33,982 nucleotides of DNA from Oscillospiraceae bacterium (GTDB taxonomy: Bacteria > Bacillota > Clostridia > Oscillospirales > Oscillospiraceae). The notes below the pieces were generated by a model, which saw nothing but the letters and a program-made list of their open reading frames with translations, had not been told where the DNA came from and made no database searches. The DNA lies in NCBI GenBank assembly GCA_017444665.1, contig JAFSWC010000022.1, positions 1 to 33,982 on the forward strand, in the 5' to 3' direction. A program made the position numbers and the translations under genes. Shown here piece after piece: positions 1 through 8,510 of the stretch; within the stretch, counting starts at the first letter, position 1, and each line of letters begins with the position of its first letter.

Positions 1-2090
<2,090 letters not shown>

Positions 2091-2112
2091 AAAAGCACAG
2101 CATACGGCATAC

Positions 2113-2151
2113 AAACACGCCGGTGAGAGCATCTCTCACCGGCGTGTTTTT
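2113..2151 (+). terminator. Rho-independent terminator after nifJ
   Basis: A perfect 17-bp stem (2113-2129 with 2133-2149) closes on a 3-base loop and runs into a T-rich tail. It begins 23 bases after the nifJ stop codon and separates nifJ from spoIIID. Confidence 0.92.
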
Positions 2152-2176
2152 CTCTCTGCACCCGGGGCGGGGAGGA

Positions 2177-2205
2177 ACATATCTCCCGCTCTCTGTTCAT
2201 ATAGT
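2177..2205 (+). promoter_or_regulatory. Candidate sigma-E promoter of spoIIID
   Basis: The -35-like ACATATC (2177-2183) and -10-like CATATAGT (2198-2205) are 14 bases apart. The Bacillus subtilis sigma-E consensus is about KMATATT-N14-CATACANT, giving 5 of 7 and 6 of 7 specified matches. The spacing places the transcript start near 2212, about 43 bases before the chosen GTG start of spoIIID, a gene that sigma-E transcribes in B. subtilis. The assignment is inferred from motif and context. Confidence 0.6.
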
Positions 2206-2254
2206 TGAGCAGGAAACGCGCGGCACCGCCCGCCGCGCACAGGGAGTGGTCGGA

Positions 2255-2503
2255 GTGTATGAAACCATAGAGGAACGTACGCGCGAGCTGGCCGCGTTCG
2301 TGCTGGAGACCAAAGGCACGGTGCGAGCCGCCGCCGCAGCGTTCGGCGTCAGTAAATCCACTGTCCACAAGGACTTGAGCGAAAGACTGGAGCGATTTGA
2401 CAGGCCGCTGTGGCTTCAGGTGCGCGCGGTGCTTGACCGCAACAAGGCCGAACGGCATATCCGCGGCGGCCTTGCCACACGCAGAAAATACCGCGGAGAA
2501 TAA
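2255..2503 (+). CDS. spoIIID: Sporulation transcriptional regulator SpoIIID
   Basis: A small DNA-binding protein that activates and represses mother-cell genes during sporulation, acting downstream of sigma-E. The 82-residue product matches SpoIIID along its length: an N-terminal helix (YETIEERTRELAAFVLETK), a helix-turn-helix around residues 22-42 containing FGVSKSTVHKDL, and the conserved basic segment HIRGGLATRRKYRG at the end. The open frame extends to an ATG at 2123, but that start lies inside the nifJ terminator and upstream of the promoter. The GTG at 2255 has AGGGAG at 2241-2246, 8 bases upstream, and gives the family's length (B. subtilis 93 residues), so it was chosen. The gene is monocistronic, between two terminators. 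Confidence 0.94.
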   Translation: MYETIEERTRELAAFVLETKGTVRAAAAAFGVSKSTVHKDLSERLERFDRPLWLQVRAVLDRNKAERHIRGGLATRRKYRGE

Positions 2504-2504
2504 A

Positions 2505-2542
2505 AAAGCCGGGATCGAAGCCGTCGCTTCGATCCCGGCTTT
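2505..2542. terminator. Bidirectional terminator between spoIIID and the glycosyltransferase
   Basis: A 16-bp perfect stem (2505-2520 with 2527-2542) with a 6-base loop. A-rich and T-rich flanks on the two sides let it serve spoIIID on plus and the convergent operon ending at 2550 on minus. Confidence 0.9.
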
Positions 2543-2549
2543 GTCGCTG

Positions 2550-4076
2550 TTACATAAACCGGTCGTTCGGATGGCGGATGTCCTCCAGCATGCTGCGCAG
2601 CCGCAGCCGCAGATCGTCCTGCAGCCCCTGCGCCTGCTGAAGCAGCCTCTGCTGCCCGGCCGCCACCTCGGCGCGCGTTTTCAAAACGCGCTCCTTGAGC
2701 TCCTCGATCTTCATCTGGGCGATCGCGGTATCCTCGGCCTGCTGGGCGCGCATGCGCTCCACCTCCTCCTCAATGCCGGTGCGGATGCCCGCGTAGCCCA
2801 GCACGGCGCTCTCGCGCACAAGGCGCTGATACTCCTTTGCCAGATTATAGCGGTCAATGACCTCTCCAGCGGCGTGGTAGATGTCGCGGTCGTCCCGCGC
2901 GGCATAGACGCCGACGCGGTAGTTTTCGATCACGGCGCCATAGCGGGAAAAGGCGTTTGCCACCGCGTCCTCCCAGGAGATATACAGCTCGCGCTGCGCG
3001 CCCTCGCCGATGCGGCGCATGGTCTCCCTTTCAGCGCACAGCGTCTCAAGCGCGGCGGCCATGGACGCCGCGTTCTCCTCGATCAGCACGCCGCTGACGC
3101 CGTCTTCCACGTCCTCGGCGGCGCAGCTGCCGCGCACAAGCAGACTGCCTAAGCCGCAGGCAGCGGCCTCGCGCACGACAAGGCCGTTCGTATCAAAGGT
3201 CGAGGGGAACAGAAACAGATCGGCCCGGCAGTACCAGGCGCGGATCACCGCGCGGTCGCGGATCGCCGGAGTGAAGAACACCTTTTGATCCAGCCCCAGG
3301 GAAGAGCAGTACGCCACGATCTCGTCCTTGTCGTTGCCGCCGCCGACAAAGACCATGCGGAAGTCGATCCCCTTGTCGTCGAGCGCTTTGAGCGCGTCAA
3401 GGATGATGCGTATGCCCTTGTACCACATCATGCGGCCGACGAAGAGAAAGGTCGGAAGTCCTTCGGGCAGGTCATAGTCCTTCGTCGCCTCGGCGATCTC
3501 CCGCTCGCTCACGCGCCCGCGCGGGAAATCTACGCCGTTGGGCATGACGAGATAATCCCCCTCATAGCCCAGCTTGCGCAGGTTTTCGCCCGCGCCGCGG
3601 CTGACGGTCCACACCTCGTCGCAGGCGGAGATGTTCTGCACCAGCAGCCGCGCGGCCTCCTCCTGGATCAGGCGGCTTTTGACGGCGTTGGCGATATCGA
3701 TGTCAAACTTGGTGTGATAGGTAAAGACGATCGGCTTGCCGATCCGGTCGCGCAGCGTGCGCGCCAGCATCGTCGAGGTGATGGGGCAGTGGGTGTGGAT
3801 CAGATCAAAGTTTTCCCCCTCCAGGCGCTGCAGCACCTCGGCGCTGAAAGGCATGCCCGCGCGGTAGCCGACGGACTTGGTGACGTCGATGCTGGGATAG
3901 CGCACGACGGGGAAGGGGTAGACGCTGTCGTCCGCGTCGGGATAGAAGGGCGTGACGACGACGGCCTCGCCGTGATTCTTCGTGATATAGGTGCCGTAGT
4001 TCACCACGGCGTTCGCCACGCCGTCGATGGCGGGCGGGAAGGAATCGTTGATCAGACAGATCTTTGTCTTGTCCAT
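2550..4076 (-). CDS. Glycosyltransferase family 4 with C-terminal coiled coil
   Basis: A probable cytoplasmic, membrane-associated sugar transferase using a nucleotide-sugar donor; the acceptor may be diacylglycerol or another lipid, but the sequence does not fix this. The 508-residue protein has the GT4 acceptor domain start NDSFPPAIDGVANAV, IHTHCPITS, the donor-domain features VMPNGVDF and FVGRMMWYKG, and the FPSTFDTNGLVVREAAACG segment corresponding to the E-x7-E motif, in which the second acidic residue is clear. After about residue 420 comes an unusual tail rich in E, R, Q and L (EEEVERMRAQQAED onward) predicted to form a coiled coil of some 70 residues. The ATG lies 15 bases after sdaAA, so it is the last gene of that operon. 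No metabolic link to serine catabolism is obvious. Confidence 0.85.
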   Translation of the reverse strand: MDKTKICLINDSFPPAIDGVANAVVNYGTYITKNHGEAVVVTPFYPDADDSVYPFPVVRYPSIDVTKSVGYRAGMPFSAEVLQRLEGENFDLIHTHCPITSTMLARTLRDRIGKPIVFTYHTKFDIDIANAVKSRLIQEEAARLLVQNISACDEVWTVSRGAGENLRKLGYEGDYLVMPNGVDFPRGRVSEREIAEATKDYDLPEGLPTFLFVGRMMWYKGIRIILDALKALDDKGIDFRMVFVGGGNDKDEIVAYCSSLGLDQKVFFTPAIRDRAVIRAWYCRADLFLFPSTFDTNGLVVREAAACGLGSLLVRGSCAAEDVEDGVSGVLIEENAASMAAALETLCAERETMRRIGEGAQRELYISWEDAVANAFSRYGAVIENYRVGVYAARDDRDIYHAAGEVIDRYNLAKEYQRLVRESAVLGYAGIRTGIEEEVERMRAQQAEDTAIAQMKIEELKERVLKTRAEVAAGQQRLLQQAQGLQDDLRLRLRSMLEDIRHPNDRFM

Positions 4077-4091
4077 ACTGAAAAAACCTCG

Positions 4092-4967
4092 TTATTTTCC
4101 AAAGAAATCGTCGCGGAAGCGGACCGCGGTGGGGGAGGCGGCGACGCCGCCCTCGCCCGTCTCGCGCAGCAGCGGACTCATCAGCGCGCCGACCGCGCGC
4201 ATCGCGTCGATCACCTCGTCGGCGGGGATGCGGCTGCGAATGCCGGCAAGCGCCATCTCCGCCGCGCCGAGCGCGTTCAGCGCCCCGGCCGCGTTGCGCT
4301 TGACGCAGGGCACCTCGACCAGACCCGCCACCGGGTCGCAGACAAGGCCCATCATGTTCTTCAGCGCGATCGCCACGGCGGAGGCCATCTGCTGGGCGCT
4401 GCCGCCGTGCAGATACACGAGCGCCGCCGCAGCCATGGCGGAGGCCGTGCCGATCTCGGCTTGGCAGCCGGCCTCGGCGCCGGACATCGAGGCGCGCGAT
4501 GCGATCACCATGCCGAAGCCCGCGGCGATATACAGTGCCGCAATCAGCTCCTCGCGCGGCGTACCGTGATCCTGCGCATAGGGCAGCAGCACCGCCGGCA
4601 TCACGCCGCAGGCGCCGGCCGTCGGCGCGGCGACGATGCGGTGCATGCAGGCGTTGCACTCGCCCATGCGGATCGCGCCGGTGATCACGCGCCCGACAAA
4701 ATCGCCGCAGATCGTGTCGCCCCCGGCGACGTAGCGGCGCATGCGCTCGGCGTCGCCGCCGATGAGACGGCTGTGAGAGCTCTGTCCGGGGTCGTAATCG
4801 GCGTCGGCCGCGATCATCGCGTCCAGCGCGGCGCCCATTTTTCCCAAAGACTGCTCGGGCGTGATGCCGCTCTCCTCCGCCGAGGCGATCAGGATCTGCC
4901 GCCAGAGGGGGACGGCGCTTTTCATTTCCATCTCTTCAAGCTGACGGATCGAATAGAAAAGAGACAT
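4092..4967 (-). CDS. sdaAA: L-serine dehydratase, iron-sulfur-dependent, alpha subunit
   Basis: With SdaAB it deaminates L-serine to pyruvate and ammonia using an oxygen-sensitive Fe-S cluster. The 291-residue product carries the family's cysteine segments: GECNACMHRIVAAPTAGACG (near residues 102-121), GAEAGCQAEIGTASA and GLVCDPVAGLVEVPCVKRNAAGA. The frame is open up to 5039, but this would run through the end of sdaAB. The ATG at 4967 has GGAGGG 7 bases upstream and begins MSLFYSIRQLEEM as in relatives, so it is preferred. It lies 13 bases downstream of sdaAB and 15 upstream of the glycosyltransferase, in one operon. The pyruvate formed could feed the pyruvate:ferredoxin oxidoreductase at the left end of the window. 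Confidence 0.95.
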   Translation of the reverse strand: MSLFYSIRQLEEMEMKSAVPLWRQILIASAEESGITPEQSLGKMGAALDAMIAADADYDPGQSSHSRLIGGDAERMRRYVAGGDTICGDFVGRVITGAIRMGECNACMHRIVAAPTAGACGVMPAVLLPYAQDHGTPREELIAALYIAAGFGMVIASRASMSGAEAGCQAEIGTASAMAAAALVYLHGGSAQQMASAVAIALKNMMGLVCDPVAGLVEVPCVKRNAAGALNALGAAEMALAGIRSRIPADEVIDAMRAVGALMSPLLRETGEGGVAASPTAVRFRDDFFGK

Positions 4968-4980
4968 GTCTTTGCCCTCC

Positions 4981-5640
4981 TTATTCCTGACTGACGTAGA
5001 CCGCGCGCAGGATCCCGGGAAGGGCGCGGATCCGGTCAAGCGATTTCTCGCTCGGCGGCGTGTCGCACTCGATGACCATCACGGCCTCGCCGCCGCGGGA
5101 ATTGCGGTTGACGTTGAAGGTGGCGATGTTGATATTCTCCTCCGAGAGGATGCGCGAGACGTCCGCCACGTTGCCGGGGCGGTCCTCGTTGCGGATGATC
5201 AGCGTCGGCTGCTCGGCGGAAAAGCGAAGCGGCATATCGCCGAGCCTGCGGATCTCGATCCGCCCGCCGCCGAGAGAGGCGGCCTCAATATCCGCCTCGG
5301 CGCCGTTGACGCCGCGTATGACGAGCCGCGCGGTGTTGGGGTGGGAAAAGGGGATGTCGCCGAAGGCAAAAGAAAACAGCAGCCCTTTTTCCTGCGCATA
5401 GGAAAAGCTGTCCGGCACGCGCGCGTCGTCCGGCGTCATGCCGAGCAGCCCCGCCACGATCGCCTTGTCCGTGCCGTGGCCGCGCCCCGTGGCCGCAAAC
5501 GATCCGGACAGCGTGACGTCGGCCTCGGCGATCTCCTCGCCCAGAATGCGGCGGCAGGCAAGACCGATGCGCACCGCGCCGGCGGTGTGCGAGCTTGACG
5601 GACCGACCATGACCGGCCCGATCAGATCAAAAATGTCCAT
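4981..5640 (-). CDS. sdaAB: L-serine dehydratase, iron-sulfur-dependent, beta subunit
   Basis: The partner subunit of SdaAA. The 219-residue protein has the N-terminal motif GPSSSHTAG (residues 13-21) typical of the beta chain and a C-terminal ACT domain from about residue 147 (PTLIIRNEDRPGNVADVSRIL), which in this family binds serine or supports dimer formation. The ATG at 5640 has a good GGAGG ribosome-binding site. It is the first gene of the sdaAB-sdaAA-glycosyltransferase operon and is read from a near-consensus promoter at 5680-5708. Confidence 0.95.
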   Translation of the reverse strand: MDIFDLIGPVMVGPSSSHTAGAVRIGLACRRILGEEIAEADVTLSGSFAATGRGHGTDKAIVAGLLGMTPDDARVPDSFSYAQEKGLLFSFAFGDIPFSHPNTARLVIRGVNGAEADIEAASLGGGRIEIRRLGDMPLRFSAEQPTLIIRNEDRPGNVADVSRILSEENINIATFNVNRNSRGGEAVMVIECDTPPSEKSLDRIRALPGILRAVYVSQE

Positions 5641-5679
5641 AAAAAAGCCTCCTGCATGCGGAAAGCATTTTGTATGCCT

Positions 5680-5708
5680 ATTATACCCGCGGAGGAGGTT
5701 TTTGACAA
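5680..5708 (-). promoter_or_regulatory. Sigma-A-type promoter of the sdaAB operon
   Basis: On the minus strand TTGTCA (5708-5703) and TATAAT (5685-5680) are 17 bases apart: 5 of 6 and 6 of 6 matches to consensus, about 40 bases upstream of the sdaAB start. Confidence 0.8.
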
Positions 5709-5727
5709 TAGAAAGGCTGTGCCTGCG

Positions 5728-5756
5728 TTGACAGGAAAATACAGCAGAGGTAAAAT
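5728..5756 (+). promoter_or_regulatory. Sigma-A-type promoter at the left edge of the AT-rich island
   Basis: TTGACA (5728-5733) and TAAAAT (5751-5756) are separated by exactly 17 bases. It is divergent from the sdaAB promoter and about 90 bases ahead of the first island gene at 5845. The leader between contains a 12-codon frame from 5791 without a clear ribosome-binding site, which I do not call. Confidence 0.75.
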
Positions 5757-5828
5757 GAAATAAACCAAAATTTGGACAAAGTGAGATTCACATGAAAACG
5801 AAAGTACTGTCTTTCCTTATAGAGAATT

Positions 5829-5852
5829 AATTGGAGAGTATGCAGTGAATGA
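5829..5852 (+). repeat. 24-bp translation-start leader repeat, copy 1
   Basis: This segment carries the ribosome-binding site and GTG start of the 5845 gene. It matches 10020-10043 at 22 of 24 bases, and 6605-6625 is a looser copy. The three sites share ATTGGAG, an ATG that is too close to be used, and GTG about 14 bases on. Confidence 0.7.
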
Positions 5853-6600
5853 CATCATTCTTCTGAAACATCTTATCGAAGAGGAAAAAGCTCAAAAAAC
5901 ATACCATGTTTCCCCGGGGGACAGGGGTGTACTTAATGAGATGCTTGATGAGTTTAACCACGTTACAGGCGCAGGTTTTCATTATTTGGCAGAATTGGAT
6001 ATGTTGTCGGTAAAAGGTGGCGGAGAAGTAGTAAAAAAATATATACAACAATACGAATCCGAAGATATAAGAAGTTATTTAATACATTATTTGATGGAAG
6101 ACAGAATAGGCGATTGTGATAAAATCATCTTTCAGCTGTACTTACATTTCAAGAACTCAAATCAATATATTTCACCGCCTGACCACCCGGCGCCAGCAGC
6201 TATTTATGTAAGGTATGATAATGCATTTAAACGACTTAAACCCAAAAGAATCAAAAAAGATCTTCTTTCTTTGGCTTTCAACCCCAGAGATGCATTCTAT
6301 CTGCCGCTTACTATCCGGATGCTGGCATCCTGGAAGCTCCCGGAACTAAAATGCCTTTTAATTTCGTACTTGGAGGGCACAAGTATAACTCCTGAGTCTG
6401 TTGGGCTTCCCGACCAAGCTGAAAACTATCATCCGCCTTTTTCTTTCATGAAAAAGGAGCTGAAATACACTGCAATTGACAGTCTGAAGAATTATCCCTG
6501 TGAGGAAACTATGAAGCTGTTAAAACAGTGTAGTGGTGATCCAGATAAAGATATTCGCTCTGCCGCAATAAAATCATTGCAAAGAATCCCTTTTTCATAA
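5845..6600 (+). CDS. Hypothetical protein with HEAT-like C-terminus
   Basis: A 251-residue soluble protein with no signal peptide or membrane segment. It is the first gene of the AT-rich island and is read from the promoter at 5728-5756. The GTG start has GGAGAG 7 bases upstream and the same leader as the gene at 10036. The C-terminal third (LKYTAIDSLKNYPCEETMKL, then DPDKDIRSAAIKSLQRI) resembles paired helices of HEAT-type repeats; a similar helical unit may lie near residues 135-175. I do not recognise the family. HEAT-like proteins are common among immunity and other protein-binding proteins, but that role is speculation here. Codon use is far more AT-rich than in the flanking housekeeping genes. 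Confidence 0.75.
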   Translation: MNDIILLKHLIEEEKAQKTYHVSPGDRGVLNEMLDEFNHVTGAGFHYLAELDMLSVKGGGEVVKKYIQQYESEDIRSYLIHYLMEDRIGDCDKIIFQLYLHFKNSNQYISPPDHPAPAAIYVRYDNAFKRLKPKRIKKDLLSLAFNPRDAFYLPLTIRMLASWKLPELKCLLISYLEGTSITPESVGLPDQAENYHPPFSFMKKELKYTAIDSLKNYPCEETMKLLKQCSGDPDKDIRSAAIKSLQRIPFS

Positions 6601-6604
6601 GATT

Positions 6605-6625
6605 ATTGGAGGCATGAAAGTGATA
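6605..6625 (+). repeat. Leader repeat, diverged copy 2
   Basis: ATTGGAGGCATGAAAGTGAT resembles the leaders at 5829 and 10020, again with GTG (6620) at good spacing from GGAGG (6608-6612). Confidence 0.45.
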
Positions 6626-6685
6626 GACAAGAAGCTGGGTAAAAAATCGCTGATAGCTCATATAAAACTGCAAGTTCTTTTGTGA
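6620..6685 (+). CDS. Possible 21-residue peptide or gene remnant
   Basis: A short frame begins at GTG 6620, 7 bases after GGAGG, and reads IDKKLGKKSLIAHIKLQVLL after the initiator. An in-frame ATG at 6614 is too close to the ribosome-binding site to be preferred. It lies between the 5845 and 6704 genes in the island. The strong ribosome-binding site and the shared leader argue for some past or present translation; the length suggests a truncated gene. The function is unknown. Confidence 0.35.
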   Translation: MIDKKLGKKSLIAHIKLQVLL

Positions 6686-6703
6686 AAAAGGAGAACTACA
6701 TAT

Positions 6704-7159
6704 ATGGATTTTTACTCAATTAAACGAATTGTCGGTATCGTTGTAGGTTTTACTTGCGTCATTCTTGCTGTATCACTTTTTTTCTTATTACCGGTGGGAC
6801 GGGGGTTTGCTGCAATTGGAATGATGGCAAAAACTCCTTACGATTATCCCGGCTCATCTTGGTACAGTGAAGATCCTCAAATCTGGCTGGAAGTTTCAAA
6901 TGAAATGAAGGCTGAGCCAAATTGTTGTACAGCAAAAATGCTTGACGGGAATCAAACCATTTCAGTTATCTTTATTGCAGATCCACTTCAAAGTAAGGTT
7001 GCGATATATAGAGACACTAAATCAGACATTCTATATTCAGACAATCTGCTAATAGAAGGAGAAATGCTTCTTTCGACTAAGGAGGTTTTTTCATTTCGCG
7101 TTGTCAATGACTCTCTTTTTAACGGACAATATAAGACAATTACTCTGAATAGAAAATGA
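6704..7159 (+). CDS. Hypothetical membrane-anchored protein
   Basis: A 151-residue protein with one N-terminal hydrophobic segment (about residues 9-30, IVGIVVGFTCVILAVSLFFLL), followed by a polar domain that would lie outside the membrane if the segment is a signal anchor. The outer part looks beta-rich and contains a CC pair (PNCCTAKML). The ATG has AAGGAG upstream. Its stop overlaps the next start (ATGA at 7156-7159), implying translational coupling with the following gene. I do not recognise the family. It is AT-rich like the rest of the island. Confidence 0.75.
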   Translation: MDFYSIKRIVGIVVGFTCVILAVSLFFLLPVGRGFAAIGMMAKTPYDYPGSSWYSEDPQIWLEVSNEMKAEPNCCTAKMLDGNQTISVIFIADPLQSKVAIYRDTKSDILYSDNLLIEGEMLLSTKEVFSFRVVNDSLFNGQYKTITLNRK

Positions 7160-7641
7160 AAAGAACAAGGTCCGCAGCTATGATTATTAATTTGAAGTCA
7201 AAAACAAAAGAACAATTTCATCGTAGCTTTTCTGAGGTAATACAAAAGTCTGAAAAACATGACAGGATACTTTTTGGGTTCCTAATTATGGGTTCTTTAG
7301 TAGGCTCAATAAATGGAGATGATTTTACACTTGTTAGAAAAGCTGGTTTTTTCTCCACATTACCTCAACGGCATTTTGAGGGAACTTTGTCTTATGAAAA
7401 TGAACGACTTACTGTGAAAGGAAGTTTTCGTTTTTCGATAGTGTTTTATATTATTCTGGCGATAATAGGTACATGTGTTTTTCTATTCTTGCTACTATCG
7501 AACGAGGGGATTCTTACAATTGAAGAAATAATAAAAGCGTTGTTTCTTTCTGTTGCAATTCCTGTAGTAATACTTGGTGGTTGCTTACTCGCAAGCCTTC
7601 CTTTTGAGAAGGAGACTATACGTGTTTTGAAATCAATATAA
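7156..7641 (+). CDS. Hypothetical two-TM membrane protein
   Basis: A 161-residue protein coupled to the previous gene by an ATGA overlap. An N-terminal cytosolic region of about 90 residues, containing GSINGDDFTLVRKAGF and a following FEGTLSYE-type strand, precedes two membrane segments near 94-116 (FSIVFYIILAIIGTCVFLFLLL) and 130-152. This layout, a short beta-rich domain followed by a hydrophobic hairpin, resembles an uncharacterised small membrane protein family of Firmicutes that I recall only by pattern. A second ATG (residue 9) is an alternative start, but the overlap favours 7156. The role is unknown. Confidence 0.72.
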   Translation: MKRTRSAAMIINLKSKTKEQFHRSFSEVIQKSEKHDRILFGFLIMGSLVGSINGDDFTLVRKAGFFSTLPQRHFEGTLSYENERLTVKGSFRFSIVFYIILAIIGTCVFLFLLLSNEGILTIEEIIKALFLSVAIPVVILGGCLLASLPFEKETIRVLKSI

Positions 7642-7801
7642 GACATGAGACAGGTGAATGGGACAGTCTCGTTATTGTTTCAATTGTTGAAATTACTTAT
7701 TTAGTCGTAAATGATTTTACTGGGGTCGGGGTTTTGACGACACTGCAATTATCCCTGCACTTGAAATACTTAGACGCGGAGTTATTATGATTATTGCATA
7801 G
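7621..7801 (+). pseudogene. Gene remnant with a probable frameshift
   Basis: No intact gene is found between 7641 and 7814, yet the DNA reads as protein in two successive frames. From about 7647 one frame gives ETGEWDSLVIVSIVEITYLV then VNDFTGVGV; near 7730-7737 the sense passes to the frame giving DDTAIIPALEILRRGVIMII, ending in TAG 7799-7801. Adding one base at the junction joins them. There is no start codon after the preceding in-frame stop, so the N-terminal part is also lost. The stop codon touches the ribosome-binding site of the next gene, as expected for a former coding neighbour. The family is unknown. Confidence 0.45.
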
Positions 7802-7813
7802 GAGGTCAAGACA

Positions 7814-8356
7814 ATGATTACTATACTAAGAAGGCTGAAAGAAGAGAAAAAATTTGTTTGTATCCATACAGACAGGAATAATCCGAGCAAATTTATTTTT
7901 GGAAAAATCATCGGTGTTGATGAGGCCTTTTTCGCAATGTCTATGGTGTCTCCAGACGGAGATTATGACGGCGTAATTATTAAACTAAACGATGATATTG
8001 TTTGGGTTGAGCAGTCAGTAAGTTATGAGAATAAAATGATACAATTAATGCAAAGCAGAGGCTATTCTGAAAAAGAAGTTGTTTTTCAGAATGAATCAGT
8101 TTTATTGCAAGGTCTATACATGGCTAATAAGAAAAAGGAACTTGTCTCTGTTGAGCTTGACCATAGCGGTGTCGACAACGTCGTGGGGTATGTTCAAAGT
8201 GTGGATGAAGATAAATGCAAAATGATTCAGGTTGACGAATACGGACAAGTGGATGGGATAAGCTATTTTGCTTTAAGAGACTTTACTCAAATATGTTTCG
8301 ACTCCTGTGATGAGAGGCGTTTGTCAGCACTCATAGAATCATATGCGGCCAAATAA
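7814..8356 (+). CDS. Hypothetical protein with two tandem Sm-like repeats
   Basis: A 180-residue soluble protein with a strong GGAGG ribosome-binding site (7801-7805). It appears internally duplicated: residues 12-78 (KKFVCIH... GKIIGVDEAFFAMSM... YDGVIIKLNDDIVWVE) align in pattern with 108-174 (KELVSVEL... GYVQSVDEDKCKMIQV... DGISYFALRDFTQIC). Each unit has five predicted strands with a central G-x-[IV]-x-x-VDE turn, resembling a small Sm-like barrel. This fold assignment is by pattern only. The reading frame is intact and typical of the island in base composition. Function unknown; a binding role for protein or RNA is possible. Confidence 0.75.
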   Translation: MITILRRLKEEKKFVCIHTDRNNPSKFIFGKIIGVDEAFFAMSMVSPDGDYDGVIIKLNDDIVWVEQSVSYENKMIQLMQSRGYSEKEVVFQNESVLLQGLYMANKKKELVSVELDHSGVDNVVGYVQSVDEDKCKMIQVDEYGQVDGISYFALRDFTQICFDSCDERRLSALIESYAAK

Positions 8357-8507
8357 TAAGTTAACTAAAGAGCTAAAGAGACCCATAGAACATGGTGTTG
8401 GTTCGCTCCTTGCAGGAAGAATAATGCTAACAACATGGGCAGGATCAATTCTCCAAAGTGTCACGACAGGAATAGAATTGGCGTTTATACATGCTTTGCT
8501 GAGTTAA
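8343..8507 (+). CDS. Small hydrophobic protein, 54 residues
   Basis: An intact short frame starts at ATG 8343, inside the last codons of the previous gene (14-base overlap), and stops at 8507, just 3 bases before the next ATG at 8511. The N-terminus is basic (MRPNNKLTKELKRP) and the rest is largely hydrophobic (GSLLAGRIMLTTWAGSILQS then VTTGIELAFIHALL), consistent with one or two membrane helices. The tight packing between two genes supports a real gene, though no clear ribosome-binding site was seen, so translation would depend on coupling. It could instead be a remnant of a larger protein. Confidence 0.5.
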   Translation: MRPNNKLTKELKRPIEHGVGSLLAGRIMLTTWAGSILQSVTTGIELAFIHALLS

Positions 8508-8510
8508 AAA

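Noticed and set aside
2123-2254. An N-terminal extension of SpoIIID from ATG 2123
   Set aside because: It starts within the nifJ terminator and before the likely promoter, and the residues do not match the family.
3285-4994. A 569-codon plus-strand frame opposite the glycosyltransferase and sdaAA
   Set aside because: It is antisense to two recognised genes, with an amino-acid make-up typical of shadow frames and no ribosome-binding site.
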